From assembly GCA_027078415.1 (NCBI GenBank), contig JALWYX010000045.1, forward strand, positions 1 through 52,622: a stretch of 52,622 nucleotides of DNA, in the 5' to 3' direction. The notes under the pieces were generated by a model, which made no database searches, was not told the origin of the DNA, and saw only the letters and a program-made list of their open reading frames with translations. The position numbers were made by a program, and so were the translations under genes. Positions 16,551 to 26,337 of the stretch are shown piece by piece. The stretch's first letter is position 1, and every line of letters begins with the position of its first letter. Source of the stretch: Thermoanaerobaculia bacterium. GTDB lineage: Bacteria > Acidobacteriota > Thermoanaerobaculia > JALWYX01.

Positions 16551-19393
16551 ACTTTTACCCCTATCTTATCAGCTATAGCGTAGAGCTCTTTTTTGTAAAT
16601 AGCAAGAGCTTTTTCCAGACCGAAATATTCTAGTACAAATCTTTTCCCTTCCAACGCTATCTCTTTGCTGCGTGAACTATTTTCTACTACAAATTTCATT
16701 TTCTCAACGGCGTCATCTATATCCGCTTCTGCCCACACTGCACCTTTTGGATAAGGAGAGAGCTCTCTATCTATAGATTTTAGTTTGTAAGCTACAGGGA
16801 ATCCGGTATCGCTGGTGAGATACTCGGTAACACCCCCATAGTTGGTTGCTATAACCGGTTTTCCCAACATCATACCTTCTATAGGGATTATGCCTAATCC
16901 TTCCGATCTATGGAGAGAAAGTATAGCGTCACTCGAGGCTATCATTGTTTCAACTTCTTCTCTTGTGGTTGGTTGAGTATATATTATAACGTGTGTATCT
17001 GAAGCAAGTTTACGTATTTCTGCAACTCTGTCTAAGTTCTCCGTTGCACGGGTTATTTTAAGAAATAGGCCGACTTTCTTCTGGGTTTTTTTGGTAAGTT
17101 TTTTAACGGCTTCTATAGCAGCTTCAGGATTTTTCCTATCAGGTACGCTGCGTATATCAAAGGCAAAGAAGAAATAGAACCGATCCTTCTCCATACCTAG
17201 TTTGTCTCTGTTAGCAGTCGCTTTAGGAGGCGGTATAACAACTGGCATGGTTTTAACTGGTACTGGTGATACAGTTTCGAAAGAGGATTTACAAAAGTTG
17301 GAAAAAGTCCATATTTCGTCTATTTTAGCGAATCTGTCGGTGAATTTTATCGGAAAGTGGGCTAGCTCCCACGCCCAAAAAGCTATTTTGTAGCTGTCTA
17401 CCAAAACAGATGCAGGTAGATTACTAAGTACCCACGGAATCTCATCTGCATTGCTTACTAAAATAGATATAGGGTAGCATATACCGTCGCTAAAAAGTCT
17501 TCTTCCTTCTAAATCGCTTCCTAGTAAATCTATATCTAATGGAACTAGAGAAAGAGGGAATTGCAGCTCTTTTATGGTATTTTTTACTGAACGCGCTATT
17601 ACCCCTGTACCTGTGTCTAAAATGAAATGTCCTGCTAAATTTATACCAAACGGAGCGTGGGTTAAGGGTTGAGGTTTTATAGATACTCCCTTGGTTTCTA
17701 CTTTTTCTGATATATATTCAGAATATTTAGTTAAGTGAACAGGTTCTAATCTCGGAAGAAACTTTATGGGTTTGATCTCGTATTTTTTAGCAGTTTCTTT
17801 GATTATATTTTCACGTTGAGCAATAAACTCTTCGTCTCCCAACGCCTCGAGGATAGGATGTAGAAATTTTTCGCTTAGTCCATATTCAAGCTTACCGGAT
17901 ACTATAAACCATTTAAGAAAACCTTCATAATCGGTTCCAAATATATCTGGAAAAGCTTGTTGTATATCACCTCTACCCATATATAGTAGGAGTGCCAATC
18001 TCGTTATATATTTTTTATTATCTTTAGCGTATATCTTCTCGTTTAGCCATTCTACTTGCGATTCCAGAGGGTTTGTCAAGTCTACAGTGGAGAGAATGTT
18101 TTCTATATTGGAGAAAACGTATATATCTATAGGTTGAACGTGCTCAATTGAGAGAAACGAGATTTTGTTGTTTATACTATTTTCTTCTGTTAGCTCCAGA
18201 AATATTTCGTTTATATGAAACATATCAAGTCCTACTTCGCGCACCCATTGTTTGAAAACAGGCAGATGTTCATCCCATATACGAGGGAATGTTCTTGTTA
18301 CTCCAGGAAAAGTTTCCCACAGTGCTAAGAGCAGATGGTTTATCAATCCCTGTTTAAGTTTTATAGGTTTTAATAGGTATCCTAGAAACGAGTCTTTTTC
18401 TTTTAAGGAGAATGGATTGGACCACCTTTTTCCATAAGGATCTAATTTTGCAAGTAGTCTTCTTGCTATCGGAGGAATAAATAGGGTAGTGTCTTCAAAA
18501 TAGTTGAAGGCGTATTTTATATTTCGTAAATAGGCGTGACCTGATTCTACCACTAGCTTTGAATACATTTCTAGTAAGGGTCTTATGTGATGAAGTTGGT
18601 GAGGTTGAATTCTTGTTTGATATTTACTTATATGTGTAGTATCTAATACGTTAAAGCCGCTAAAATGAAAAAAACGTAGAGGTAATCCGTCAGCGTACCA
18701 CCGATTTTCTTTAAAGGAGATCTCGCGTGTGGTTAAGTTCCAGTAAGCTACGTTGTAGTTAGGTTCACGCATTATTTTCACATTATCTATAAAACAAGGT
18801 ATAAAATCCGCCCACGATTGATCTACGAATAAACCGTGCTGGTGATCATGAAAACAGTATAGGTAGAGTCTCTTTTGCCACCATTTTATAAAATCCTTTA
18901 CGGCGGGAGTCATCTTAAATGCTCCGAAGCCCAAGTTGTAAACACCTACCATGCGTATCAAACGTTCACTGGGTACGTAGTCGTTGTCTAGCGGTTTTGT
19001 TATGTGAGGAGTTAGCACTATTTCATACTCCTCAAGGTAATTGAGAAGTTCTTCGCATCTCGAAGTAACAAGTATGTCAGGATCAAAATAGATTATTTTT
19101 TTTGCTCCTAAAGTTTTATGAAGGTATTCTATGAAAAACGGTTTTACAGCAGTATTGAACTCTAAAATGGTGTATTTAAATGCGAAATTATAAAAATTGG
19201 GTATCTCCAGTTCCTCCGCAAAAACTGTGTGGAAAGGAAATAACGAGTAGGGAATAGCTGGATCTTTTTTGTCCGCTATAAGGACTACAGTATCTATATC
19301 TGGGTGAAAGCGTTTGAAAGATTGTGCTAGTACTTTTGCTAAAGCTAAATAGTTATTTGATACTATGGTACACGCTACCGTTTCACCTTTCAT
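16547..19393 (-). CDS. Two-headed glycosyltransferase (GT8-like plus GT4-like)
   Basis: A 948-residue cytoplasmic fusion. Residues 1 to about 270 look like a GT-A domain of the GT8 type: an ACTIVSNNYLALAKVLAQSF start, the DxD motif in IIYFDPDILV near residue 103, and a conserved VYNLGFGAF. A linker of about 300 residues follows. Residues from about 590 form a GT-B GT4 domain with the hinge VIPPP, then FAFDIRSVPDRKNPEAAI, LSLHRSEGLGIIPIEGMMLGKP (the E-x7-E motif) and ATNYGGVTEYL. It probably adds two sugars in succession to a surface glycan or protein. It leads the operon with the C25 peptidase and the FN3-like protein. AGAGG lies eight bases before the ATG. Confidence 0.82.
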   Translation of the reverse strand: MKGETVACTIVSNNYLALAKVLAQSFKRFHPDIDTVVLIADKKDPAIPYSLFPFHTVFAEELEIPNFYNFAFKYTILEFNTAVKPFFIEYLHKTLGAKKIIYFDPDILVTSRCEELLNYLEEYEIVLTPHITKPLDNDYVPSERLIRMVGVYNLGFGAFKMTPAVKDFIKWWQKRLYLYCFHDHQHGLFVDQSWADFIPCFIDNVKIMREPNYNVAYWNLTTREISFKENRWYADGLPLRFFHFSGFNVLDTTHISKYQTRIQPHQLHHIRPLLEMYSKLVVESGHAYLRNIKYAFNYFEDTTLFIPPIARRLLAKLDPYGKRWSNPFSLKEKDSFLGYLLKPIKLKQGLINHLLLALWETFPGVTRTFPRIWDEHLPVFKQWVREVGLDMFHINEIFLELTEENSINNKISFLSIEHVQPIDIYVFSNIENILSTVDLTNPLESQVEWLNEKIYAKDNKKYITRLALLLYMGRGDIQQAFPDIFGTDYEGFLKWFIVSGKLEYGLSEKFLHPILEALGDEEFIAQRENIIKETAKKYEIKPIKFLPRLEPVHLTKYSEYISEKVETKGVSIKPQPLTHAPFGINLAGHFILDTGTGVIARSVKNTIKELQFPLSLVPLDIDLLGSDLEGRRLFSDGICYPISILVSNADEIPWVLSNLPASVLVDSYKIAFWAWELAHFPIKFTDRFAKIDEIWTFSNFCKSSFETVSPVPVKTMPVVIPPPKATANRDKLGMEKDRFYFFFAFDIRSVPDRKNPEAAIEAVKKLTKKTQKKVGLFLKITRATENLDRVAEIRKLASDTHVIIYTQPTTREEVETMIASSDAILSLHRSEGLGIIPIEGMMLGKPVIATNYGGVTEYLTSDTGFPVAYKLKSIDRELSPYPKGAVWAEADIDDAVEKMKFVVENSSRSKEIALEGKRFVLEYFGLEKALAIYKKELYAIADKIGVKV

Positions 19394-19429
19394 CTTTTTA
19401 GCCTCTAGATAAACTGTGGGATTTGAGAA

Positions 19430-19438
19430 AGTATATCA
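19430..19438 (-). promoter_or_regulatory. Extended -10 promoter of the glycosyltransferase-peptidase operon
   Basis: On the minus strand the bases read TGATATACT, an extended -10 (TG-n-TATACT). The predicted start near 19423 gives a leader of about 30 bases carrying AGAGG before the ATG at 19393. No clear -35 box is present. Confidence 0.5.
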
Positions 19439-19820
19439 AAACTTTTTATATTTTATCCTTTTTAAAATCATTAAAGTGGAGAATAAACAAATTACCGGTT
19501 TTTTGTAAGTTCCTTTTGGATAGTGTAAAAATTACTAGAGGTTTGTTGACTTTTAGCCTGTTTTTTCCGTAAGTTTTACTGGTTATTTAGTATAGGCTTA
19601 TACTTTAATTGAAAAACTTTTTTGGGGTTGTACGTAGAATATCTGTTTCTATTTGAGTATGTATAACTAGACTTTTGCTGTGTTAATAAAAATTCTAATT
19701 AATAGTATATTTCTAGAAGTTTTTTATTTTTGGTTTTTTATGTTGTAGGTAATACATCTTTTGGTCAAGTAGTGGGAAATTATCTCGTGCTGTTTGCTAT
19801 GTGTATTTCGATTTTTTGTA

Positions 19821-19849
19821 TTGGCAAATGAGATTTACAAGTTTATAAT
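19821..19849 (+). promoter_or_regulatory. Sigma-70-type promoter of the phoU-pst operon
   Basis: TTGGCA at 19821-19826 and TATAAT at 19844-19849 are separated by exactly 17 bases, the best consensus promoter in the window. Transcription should start near 19857, leaving a leader of about 20 bases with a purine-rich GGAAAGGG site. I did not recognise a phosphate-response box next to it. Confidence 0.75.
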
Positions 19850-19875
19850 CGGGGTAACAATGGAAAGGGTAAAAT

Positions 19876-20541
19876 ATGCTGTATAGGCATTTGGATGATG
19901 CGCTTACCAGTTTGAGAAAGAAGCTTCTTGCGATGGAAAATGGAGTATTAGAGATGATAATCTATACGCGGAAGGCTATAGTTGACTCGGAGATCGATCT
20001 AGCAAAGAAAGTGATAGAGTACGATTTAAGTATAGACAGGTTGGAAAAAGAGATAGATAATCACTGCATGAACGTATTGGCGCTATACGAACCGAAGGCT
20101 ATAGATCTACGATTTCTTGTATCTGTTATGAAAATAGTAAACGATTTGGAAAGGGTCGGTGATTGCTGTGTTAATATTTCTAGAACAGCTATAGATTTGG
20201 CTGAAGAACCTCCTCTTAAGCCTTATTTGGATTTACCGAGGATGTTCGATATCGTGTACAATATGCTCAAAAGCGCTCTAAAATCCCTTGAAGATAAGGA
20301 TAGTACTTTAGCTAGAGAAGTTATGCGTAAAGATGACGAGGTGGATGCTCTGTATCATCAGCTTTTTAGGGAACTGATAACTTTTATGATGGAAGATCCT
20401 AAGAGCGTAAAACGTGCTCTAGGACTTTTGCTAGCCGCAAGAAACCTTGAACGGATAGCTGACCATGCTACTAATATAGCCGAAGATGTTATATTTTATT
20501 TAGAAGCAAAAGACGTAAGACATCCTAAAATAGAATCTTAA
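19876..20541 (+). CDS. phoU: Phosphate signalling protein PhoU
   Basis: A 221-residue all-helical protein of normal length, with two repeated three-helix PhoU domains (about 5-105 and 115-215). Each repeat has the acidic D/E-x-x-x-D/E metal-binding pattern: VNDLERVGDCCVNIS in the first, ARNLERIADHATNIAED in the second. PhoU couples the Pst transporter to phosphate signalling and restrains uptake. Here it is the first gene of the operon, before pstS, whereas in many proteobacteria it follows pstB. The ATG is preceded by a purine-rich site and a near-consensus promoter. No phoB/phoR genes are in the window. Confidence 0.95.
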   Translation: MLYRHLDDALTSLRKKLLAMENGVLEMIIYTRKAIVDSEIDLAKKVIEYDLSIDRLEKEIDNHCMNVLALYEPKAIDLRFLVSVMKIVNDLERVGDCCVNISRTAIDLAEEPPLKPYLDLPRMFDIVYNMLKSALKSLEDKDSTLAREVMRKDDEVDALYHQLFRELITFMMEDPKSVKRALGLLLAARNLERIADHATNIAEDVIFYLEAKDVRHPKIES

Positions 20542-20610
20542 TCGTTTTTATGGGAATTGATCCCTCCAGCTTAGTTGCTAATAAGTTTAATTTTTGCAAG
20601 GAGGCATGGT

Positions 20611-21579
20611 ATGTCAAAAAGAGTTTTCTTTATATTTGTAACTGTGTTATTTGGATCTGTTGTTACTGCTCAACAATACAAAGATGTTATATCTTCTTAT
20701 CCTTCCTATAAGCCGGAAAGTATAGTGTCTGGAACTCTTACAGCAATAGGTTCAGATACACTTAACAATCTGATGACTTTTTGGGCTGAAGGTTTTCAAA
20801 AGTTCCATCCTGGAGTAAAGATAGAGATAGAAGGAAAAGGTTCTTCTACTGCTCCTCCTGCACTTATAGAAGGAACAGCTCAATTAGGACCTATGAGTAG
20901 AAAGATGAAAAGAAGCGAGATAGATAAATTTGAGAAGGTTTTTGGATACAAACCTACTGCGGTAAAGGTAGCATTGGATGGCCTAGCTATTTATGTTAAT
21001 ATGGAAAACCCGCTAGATTCTCTATCTATACCAGAAGTAGATGCGATATTCTCAAAAACTAGGTACTGCGGGTATCCTAACGATATCTCTAGTTGGAGCG
21101 ATATAGAGAGTATAAAAGGTTGGTCTTCTAGAAGAATAAGTCTATACGGTAGGAACTCAGCGTCAGGAACTTATGCGTTTTTTAAAAAGGTAGCTCTTTG
21201 CAAAGGAGATTTTAAAGATCAAGTTAAAGAGCAACCTGGATCCTCTTCTGTGGTGCAATCAGTTGTAGCTGATAAGTTTAGCATAGGGTATAGCGGTATA
21301 GGTTATAAAACCTCGGGAGTTAAAGTGTTAGCTCTAGCTAGAGAGAAAGGAGGTAAACCTTACACTGTTTCCTACGACAATGTGGTGTCAGGTAAATATC
21401 CACTTGGAAGATTCCTATACATTTATATCAACGATCCCCCTACGAAACAGGTCGATAAGATGATAAAAGAATTCTTCAGATTTATATTTAGTAAGGAAGG
21501 ACAGAGTTTGGTAGTACAAGCCGGGTATCTGCCTATTCCCTTTAAGGTGGCTGTTAGAGAGTTAGGGAAAATAAAATAA
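20611..21579 (+). CDS. pstS: Phosphate-binding protein PstS
   Basis: The periplasmic phosphate receptor of the Pst ABC transporter. The start at 20611 is set by AAGGAGG (20598-20604) and gives 322 residues with a signal peptide (1-20, ending VVTA before Gln-Gln). Phosphate-binding segments are visible: AIGSDTLNN, KGSSTAPPALIEG, and GRNSASGTYAFF, the loop that wraps phosphate. A pair of cysteines (TRYCGYP and ALCKGD) could form a disulfide. It is separated from phoU by 69 bases with a small GGGA/TCCC hairpin but no clear terminator, and from pstC by 15 bases. Confidence 0.94.
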   Translation: MSKRVFFIFVTVLFGSVVTAQQYKDVISSYPSYKPESIVSGTLTAIGSDTLNNLMTFWAEGFQKFHPGVKIEIEGKGSSTAPPALIEGTAQLGPMSRKMKRSEIDKFEKVFGYKPTAVKVALDGLAIYVNMENPLDSLSIPEVDAIFSKTRYCGYPNDISSWSDIESIKGWSSRRISLYGRNSASGTYAFFKKVALCKGDFKDQVKEQPGSSSVVQSVVADKFSIGYSGIGYKTSGVKVLALAREKGGKPYTVSYDNVVSGKYPLGRFLYIYINDPPTKQVDKMIKEFFRFIFSKEGQSLVVQAGYLPIPFKVAVRELGKIK

Positions 21580-21594
21580 TATAGTAAAACCGTG

Positions 21595-23718
21595 ATGTTA
21601 AGCAGGAGAAGAGAAGATAAAGTTTTTTCCGTGTTAATAAAATCAGGTGGTATAGCAACTATATTTGTTATACTTTCTATTTTTTTCTTCCTTTTTTGGG
21701 AAGTGTTACCTATTTTTGTACCTGCTCGGATAGAGACTTTAAAGATTACAACTGTCAAACAGACTTTGAAAGGTGAGGTGTTCTTGCTTGATGAATATAT
21801 GAACTATCTAATTTCGGTCGGAAATGATGGATTTAAGATAGTAAATGCACGCGAAGGAGATGTGGTAAGTACAGAGATTATAAACGATCTGCACGCATTC
21901 TACCTTGATCCTTTAACTTACGTTCTATTTTTGGTTAGAGATGATGCTACCGTTGATATATTTGATATATTGTGGGTAGAGAAATTTACTAAATTTGGCA
22001 AACGTTTTGTTGAACCTTCTATAGACAAAGTAACCTCTTTTAAGCTACCTTCAAAAGTAGATCTTATAAGAGGAGTTAAACTCCCTGAAGATGAAGGTTA
22101 TCTGTTTATAGGATCCAGTAAAGAAACTTTATATTTTGTTAATTTGGAGACAGAAGAGGATTTTTTAACTGAGGAGATAACGTATTCACCTCGTCTTTCA
22201 TCCTTTAAAGTGGAGCATAATGTAGTGGATGTAGCTATCAGTAGAGACGGGAAATTTATTTGTGTAATATCGGGATTTTATCTCTCATGTTTTGAAAGAG
22301 AAAATTTGTTATCTGAAAAGTTACTTTCTTATACTTTGTCATCGAGGGCTGTTGCTTTTGATTTCCTCGTTGGTGATAGAGCCTTAGTGTTGTTAGAAGA
22401 TGGAAAACCCCCTGTGGTTTGGATAACTGCAAAAATAGGTAGCGAAGTTAGGTTTGTTAACGCTAAAAATTTTAGTAGGGGATGTAAGGAGTATATAAAC
22501 CTTTCTGTGTCTCCGATTAATAGAACTTTTTTGGCACAGTGTGGGAATGGAACCTTTTATGCTTACTACTCTACAAACGAAAGACTGTTACTTGAAAGTC
22601 CAGCTCCCGTACTGAGTTCTCCTATTTTTATAACACCCAGAGGAGATCACCTTTTTTGGGTTACGAAAGATGAAATCTATACGGTAAGATTTGTAAATGA
22701 TTATCCAGAGATATCGTTAAAGTCTCTATTTGGTAAGGTATGGTACGAGGGTATGGATTCTCCCTCATACGTTTGGCAGTCTACTGGAGGAACCGACAGT
22801 TTTGAACCTAAGCTTAGTTTGATACCTTTGTTGATGGGTACTTTGAAGGGCGTTGTATACTCGCTCATTTTTGCTGTACCCATTTCTGTACTGTCGGCAC
22901 TTTTAGTTTCTCAATTTATGAATAGTAAACAGATAAATCTGATAAAGCCAGCTGTAGAATTTATGGCTTCTATACCTACGGTTATTCTAGGTTTTTTGGC
23001 AGCATTGTGGTTAGCTCCACTTATTGAGAGAAACCTTTTTTCTTTTTTGGTAATATTCGTTCTTTTACCTTTTTACATATTAGTGTTTTACTTTGTTTTT
23101 ACAGTATTACCATCTGATTCTAAGTGGAAAACTATTGGTTTAGCAGCTGTTTTTATTTATAGCTTGGGCCCCCTTTTTCATATGACCAAACGTTTGGAAT
23201 ATTTATGGTTTGAAGGCGGATTCGTAGAGTGGTTAAGTGAAAATGGTGTCTATTACGATCAGAGGAATGCATTAATAGTAGGATTAGCCGTTGGTTTCAC
23301 TATAGTTCCTATCATTTTCTCCATTGCAGAAGATGCTTTTAGTAACGTTCCTAAATCTATATTAGTGGGCGCCATGGCTCTTGGTGCTAGTAGAATTCAA
23401 GCTGTTTTTAAAGTTGTTCTACCAGCTGCATTGCCAGGAGTATTCGCAGGTATAATTCTAGGGTTTGGTAGAGCTGTAGGGGAAACTATGATAGTACTTA
23501 TGGCTACAGGAAATACTCCTATTTTAGATTTTTCTCCATTTACAGGCTTCAGGACTATCTCGGCTAACATAGCTGTCGAATTACCTGAAGCTCCTCTAGG
23601 TTCTTCTCTTTATAGGGTACTGTTCCTCTCTGCATTGTTGCTTATGGTTATAGCGCTTGTTTTTAACGGGGTAGCTAACTATATAAGAATGAGATTACAC
23701 AGAAAGCTTAAGTTTTGA
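21595..23718 (+). CDS. pstC: Phosphate ABC transporter permease PstC, long form
   Basis: About 707 residues against about 320 for the Escherichia coli protein. The first membrane helix (about 18-38) is followed by a soluble insert of about 350 residues, beta-rich with repeats such as YLFIGSSKETLYFVN and VAISRDGKFICVIS that suggest a propeller-like fold. The permease domain starts near residue 410 and has six further membrane segments. It carries the ABC-contact loop, FSNVPKSILVGAMALGAS followed by LPAALPGVFAG and GRAVGETM. Long PstC proteins of this sort are known in Pseudomonas and Vibrio. GTG at 21592 is an alternative start; no Shine-Dalgarno is visible. PstA follows after one base. Confidence 0.92.
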   Translation: MLSRRREDKVFSVLIKSGGIATIFVILSIFFFLFWEVLPIFVPARIETLKITTVKQTLKGEVFLLDEYMNYLISVGNDGFKIVNAREGDVVSTEIINDLHAFYLDPLTYVLFLVRDDATVDIFDILWVEKFTKFGKRFVEPSIDKVTSFKLPSKVDLIRGVKLPEDEGYLFIGSSKETLYFVNLETEEDFLTEEITYSPRLSSFKVEHNVVDVAISRDGKFICVISGFYLSCFERENLLSEKLLSYTLSSRAVAFDFLVGDRALVLLEDGKPPVVWITAKIGSEVRFVNAKNFSRGCKEYINLSVSPINRTFLAQCGNGTFYAYYSTNERLLLESPAPVLSSPIFITPRGDHLFWVTKDEIYTVRFVNDYPEISLKSLFGKVWYEGMDSPSYVWQSTGGTDSFEPKLSLIPLLMGTLKGVVYSLIFAVPISVLSALLVSQFMNSKQINLIKPAVEFMASIPTVILGFLAALWLAPLIERNLFSFLVIFVLLPFYILVFYFVFTVLPSDSKWKTIGLAAVFIYSLGPLFHMTKRLEYLWFEGGFVEWLSENGVYYDQRNALIVGLAVGFTIVPIIFSIAEDAFSNVPKSILVGAMALGASRIQAVFKVVLPAALPGVFAGIILGFGRAVGETMIVLMATGNTPILDFSPFTGFRTISANIAVELPEAPLGSSLYRVLFLSALLLMVIALVFNGVANYIRMRLHRKLKF

Positions 23719-23719
23719 T

Positions 23720-25252
23720 ATGACTAATTCAAAGTACTGGGAAGATCTTATTCTTTGGTACCTGAGAGTATCTCTTCTTTTACTGCTTCTATTACTTATA
23801 GGTGTATTATTAGTCATTTTCAAAAACGCTCTTGCAGCTTTTAGTGTTAAAGATTTATACCTGTTGGAAACAAAGAGTGGCAAGAAGTTTCTAGGGGAGA
23901 TATGGCTTAATTCAAGAGTTGCTGAAGATAATTTACGTTTGCGTGTGGGAAACAGGGATATCTATGGCAAGGAGTTTATTGTTGTAAAAAAAGATGAAAT
24001 AGAGTCTATTAGGGTGGACAAAGATGCTGTACTTGTAGAAAGAGTAAAGTGGGGAGTTTTTATAGGGTATCTAAAAGAGCTGATAATAGGAAACAGGAGA
24101 GTAGATCCAGAGATATCGATTGTTGAAAAGACTATTAAAAAGGTAGAGAAACTTAGAGAAAAAGAACATGAATTGTCTAGAAACATTGCTCGATTGAGTA
24201 ATGAACTAAGAGTTGTGCAAGAAAAGTCATCGCCATCACCGTACGTGTTAGAAGAGCTTAAAAAAAGAATTGAGACTCTTTTTAAGGAACTGGATAATGT
24301 TAGAGCGGAAATTTCGCAATATAAGCTTGTAGCCAGTACAGTTGAGGGTGATATATCTACCTTGGATATGGGAAACGTAGTTAGAGTGGTAGCTTCAGGA
24401 AAAATTAGCTATTTTAAGAAGAGCAAAATTTACTTATCGAGAATATGGGATTTTTTGAGCGAATATCCCGCAGAATCTAATACTGCGGGTGGCATTATGC
24501 CTGCAATATTTGGCACCGCCGTTCTGGTTTTTGTAATGACAATTATGGTTTTGCCTTTTGGAGTGATAGCTGCAGTTTACATGCATGAGTATGCTCAGGA
24601 AGGTTGGTTGATAAATTTAGTAAGAGTAGCTGTTAGCAATCTAGCGGCTGTGCCTTCTATTGTGTTTGGTATGTTTGGATTGGGATTTTTTATCTATAGA
24701 ATTGGAGGCACTATAGATTCAGTTTTTTTCCCCTATAAACTTCCACATCCTACATTTGGGACAGGGGGGTTGCTCTGGGCAAGTGCTACTTTGGCTATAT
24801 TGACCTTACCTGTTGTAATAGTTGCTACTGAGGAGGGATTAGCTTCTGTCCCCCGCGTGGTTAGGGAAGGTGCTTTAGCCCTGGGAGCTACGAAATGGGA
24901 GGTTATAAAAGGAGTGGTGTTACCAGGCGCTATACCTGGTATACTAACAGGTGCTATATTAGCTATCTCTAGAGCGGCAGGCGAGGTTGCACCGCTTATG
25001 CTTGTAGGAGTTGTAAAAATGGCTCCTGAGCTTCCTATATCTGGAGAGTTTCCTTTTATACACCTTAATAGAAAGTTTATGCATTTGGGGTTCCATATAT
25101 ACGATTTGGCTTTCCAGAGCCCGAATGTGGAAAGTGTAGAACCACTTATATTTGCTACATCTGCTGTTTTACTCGTTATAGTGCTACTATCTAATGCAGT
25201 GACTATATCTCTTAGAAATTATTTAAGGAAAAGGTATACACACGGCTTATGA
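23720..25252 (+). CDS. pstA: Phosphate ABC transporter permease PstA, long form
   Basis: A 510-residue partner of PstC, compared with about 300 in Escherichia coli. The first membrane helix (about 15-38) is followed by an insert of about 200 residues. Its first part is beta-rich and its second part (about 135-215) is a predicted coiled coil with many Glu, Lys and Leu. The permease domain from about 255 has five more membrane segments and the EAA loop [22 protein letters not shown], then [11 protein letters not shown] and [12 protein letters not shown]. The stop overlaps the pstB start by four bases (ATGA), so translation is probably coupled. Confidence 0.93.
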   Translation: MTNSKYWEDLILWYLRVSLLLLLLLLIGVLLVIFKNALAAFSVKDLYLLETKSGKKFLGEIWLNSRVAEDNLRLRVGNRDIYGKEFIVVKKDEIESIRVDKDAVLVERVKWGVFIGYLKELIIGNRRVDPEISIVEKTIKKVEKLREKEHELSRNIARLSNELRVVQEKSSPSPYVLEELKKRIETLFKELDNVRAEISQYKLVASTVEGDISTLDMGNVVRVVASGKISYFKKSKIYLSRIWDFLSEYPAESNTAGGIMPAIFGTAVLVFVMTIMVLPFGVIAAVYMHEYAQEGWLINLVRVAVSNLAAVPSIVFGMFGLGFFIYRIGGTIDSVFFPYKLPHPTFGTGGLLWASATLAILTLPVVIVATEEGLASVPRVVREGALALGATKWEVIKGVVLPGAIPGILTGAILAISRAAGEVAPLMLVGVVKMAPELPISGEFPFIHLNRKFMHLGFHIYDLAFQSPNVESVEPLIFATSAVLLVIVLLSNAVTISLRNYLRKRYTHGL

Positions 25253-26025
25253 AACAGAAAGATAAAGTTACAGATCCTATTTTCGAGATAAAAGACCTCT
25301 CTTTCTGGTATGGGCAAAATAAAGCTTTAGATTCGATCACTTTTGACATTCAGAAAGGTGATATAACAGCTATAATAGGTCCATCTGGTTGTGGCAAATC
25401 TACGCTTCTTCGCTGTCTCAATAGAATGAATGATCTTATAGAAGGTGTACGTGTAGAAGGAGATATACTTTTTGAAGGACAGAGTATATATAAGAAAAAT
25501 ATAGATCTCATAATGCTTCGTAAAAGAGTGGGAATGGTTTTTCAGAAGTCCAATCCTTTTCCTAAATCTATATATGAAAACGTAGCTTTTGGTCCTCGTA
25601 TACACGGTGTTAAGAATAAAAATATACTTGATGAAATAGTGGAAAAGAGCTTGAGGGATGCAGCTCTTTGGGACGAAGTTAAAGATAGGTTACACCATAG
25701 CGCTTTGAAGCTTTCAGGAGGCCAACAACAACGATTATGCATAGCTAGAGCTATAGCTGTAGATCCAGAGGTTATTCTGTTTGATGAACCTTGCTCTGCG
25801 TTGGATCCCGTTGCTTCAGCTAAGATAGAAGAACTTATGTTAGAGCTGAAAGGAAAGTATACCCAGGTTATAGTTACTCACAATATGCAACAGGCTTCTA
25901 GAGTTTCAGACTGGACCGCATTTTTACTTATGGGCAAGATGATAGAATTCGGTCCTACAGAACAGATATTCCTAGCCCCACGTAATAAAATTACTGAAGA
26001 GTATGTCACAGGGAGATTCGGTTAA
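25249..26025 (+). CDS. pstB: Phosphate import ATP-binding protein PstB
   Basis: The ATPase of the Pst importer, 258 residues, as usual. Walker A is GPSGCGKST near residues 44-52, then the Q-loop [11 protein letters not shown] typical of PstB, the ABC signature LSGGQQQR, Walker [14 protein letters not shown] and the switch His in VTHNMQQA. The [12 protein letters not shown] segment after Walker A is a PstB hallmark. It overlaps pstA by four bases and is followed after 12 bases by a small unknown gene. Confidence 0.97.
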   Translation: MKQKDKVTDPIFEIKDLSFWYGQNKALDSITFDIQKGDITAIIGPSGCGKSTLLRCLNRMNDLIEGVRVEGDILFEGQSIYKKNIDLIMLRKRVGMVFQKSNPFPKSIYENVAFGPRIHGVKNKNILDEIVEKSLRDAALWDEVKDRLHHSALKLSGGQQQRLCIARAIAVDPEVILFDEPCSALDPVASAKIEELMLELKGKYTQVIVTHNMQQASRVSDWTAFLLMGKMIEFGPTEQIFLAPRNKITEEYVTGRFG

Positions 26026-26037
26026 AGAGGAGGATTT

Positions 26038-26337
26038 ATGAATGACGCACGTGCTTATATAATATTTACCGGTGGAGGACCTATCCTTGTGGTCTCTACA
26101 TTTGAGTCCATACTTAATCCTGAAGTAACTAAACGTTTCAAAAGCAAAGGAATTGAAAAATTTATAGCTTATGAGGTAGAAAAAGAAGCTGTCAGAGATA
26201 TTTATGGAGACAGATTTGAAAAAGTTGTAGCAGAACTTGAGGGTGAAGATATTACTGTACTGGATTTTAATGGTCACTATATACTCTCAAGGTTTTCTGT
26301 AAGTAAACTGGGTGAACCTATAAAATTTGAGGGTTAG
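26038..26337 (+). CDS. Small unknown protein at the end of the pst operon
   Basis: A 99-residue soluble protein that I cannot assign to a family. It has a good AGAGGAGG ribosome site and is 12 bases after pstB, so it belongs to the phosphate operon by position. The sequence alternates beta and alpha: ARAYIIFTGGGPILVVST, a helix around residues 30-40, GIEKFIAYEV, a helix, then ITVLDFNGHYIL. It ends SKLGEPIKFEG. No signal peptide or membrane segment is present. The 3' end overlaps the convergent maf by 20 bases. It may be a small cytoplasmic regulator, but nothing in the sequence proves this. Confidence 0.75.
   Translation: MNDARAYIIFTGGGPILVVSTFESILNPEVTKRFKSKGIEKFIAYEVEKEAVRDIYGDRFEKVVAELEGEDITVLDFNGHYILSRFSVSKLGEPIKFEG

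Larger units (their letters stand above)
19394..19875. other. Divergent intergenic region between the glycosyltransferase gene and phoU
   Basis: A 482-base AT-rich gap, the longest non-coding stretch after the window start. It holds a promoter for each side (listed separately). I see no RNA gene, no repeat and no credible small gene; an eight-codon frame starting at 19860 overlaps the phoU start. Confidence 0.55.

Noticed and set aside
19394-19875. Possible small RNA, riboswitch or tRNA in the 482-base gap before phoU
   Set aside because: I found promoters for both sides but no cloverleaf, conserved riboswitch core or strong hairpin with a U-tract.
20564-20580. Small GGGA/TCCC hairpin between phoU and pstS (about 20551-20565) as a terminator
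   Set aside because: The four-base stem is too short and no U-tract follows, so phoU and pstS are probably one transcript.
24505-24530. TGGCAC sequence as a possible sigma-54 promoter element
   Set aside because: It lies inside pstA and lacks the downstream TTGC at the right spacing. Other TGGC sites that I checked also failed.
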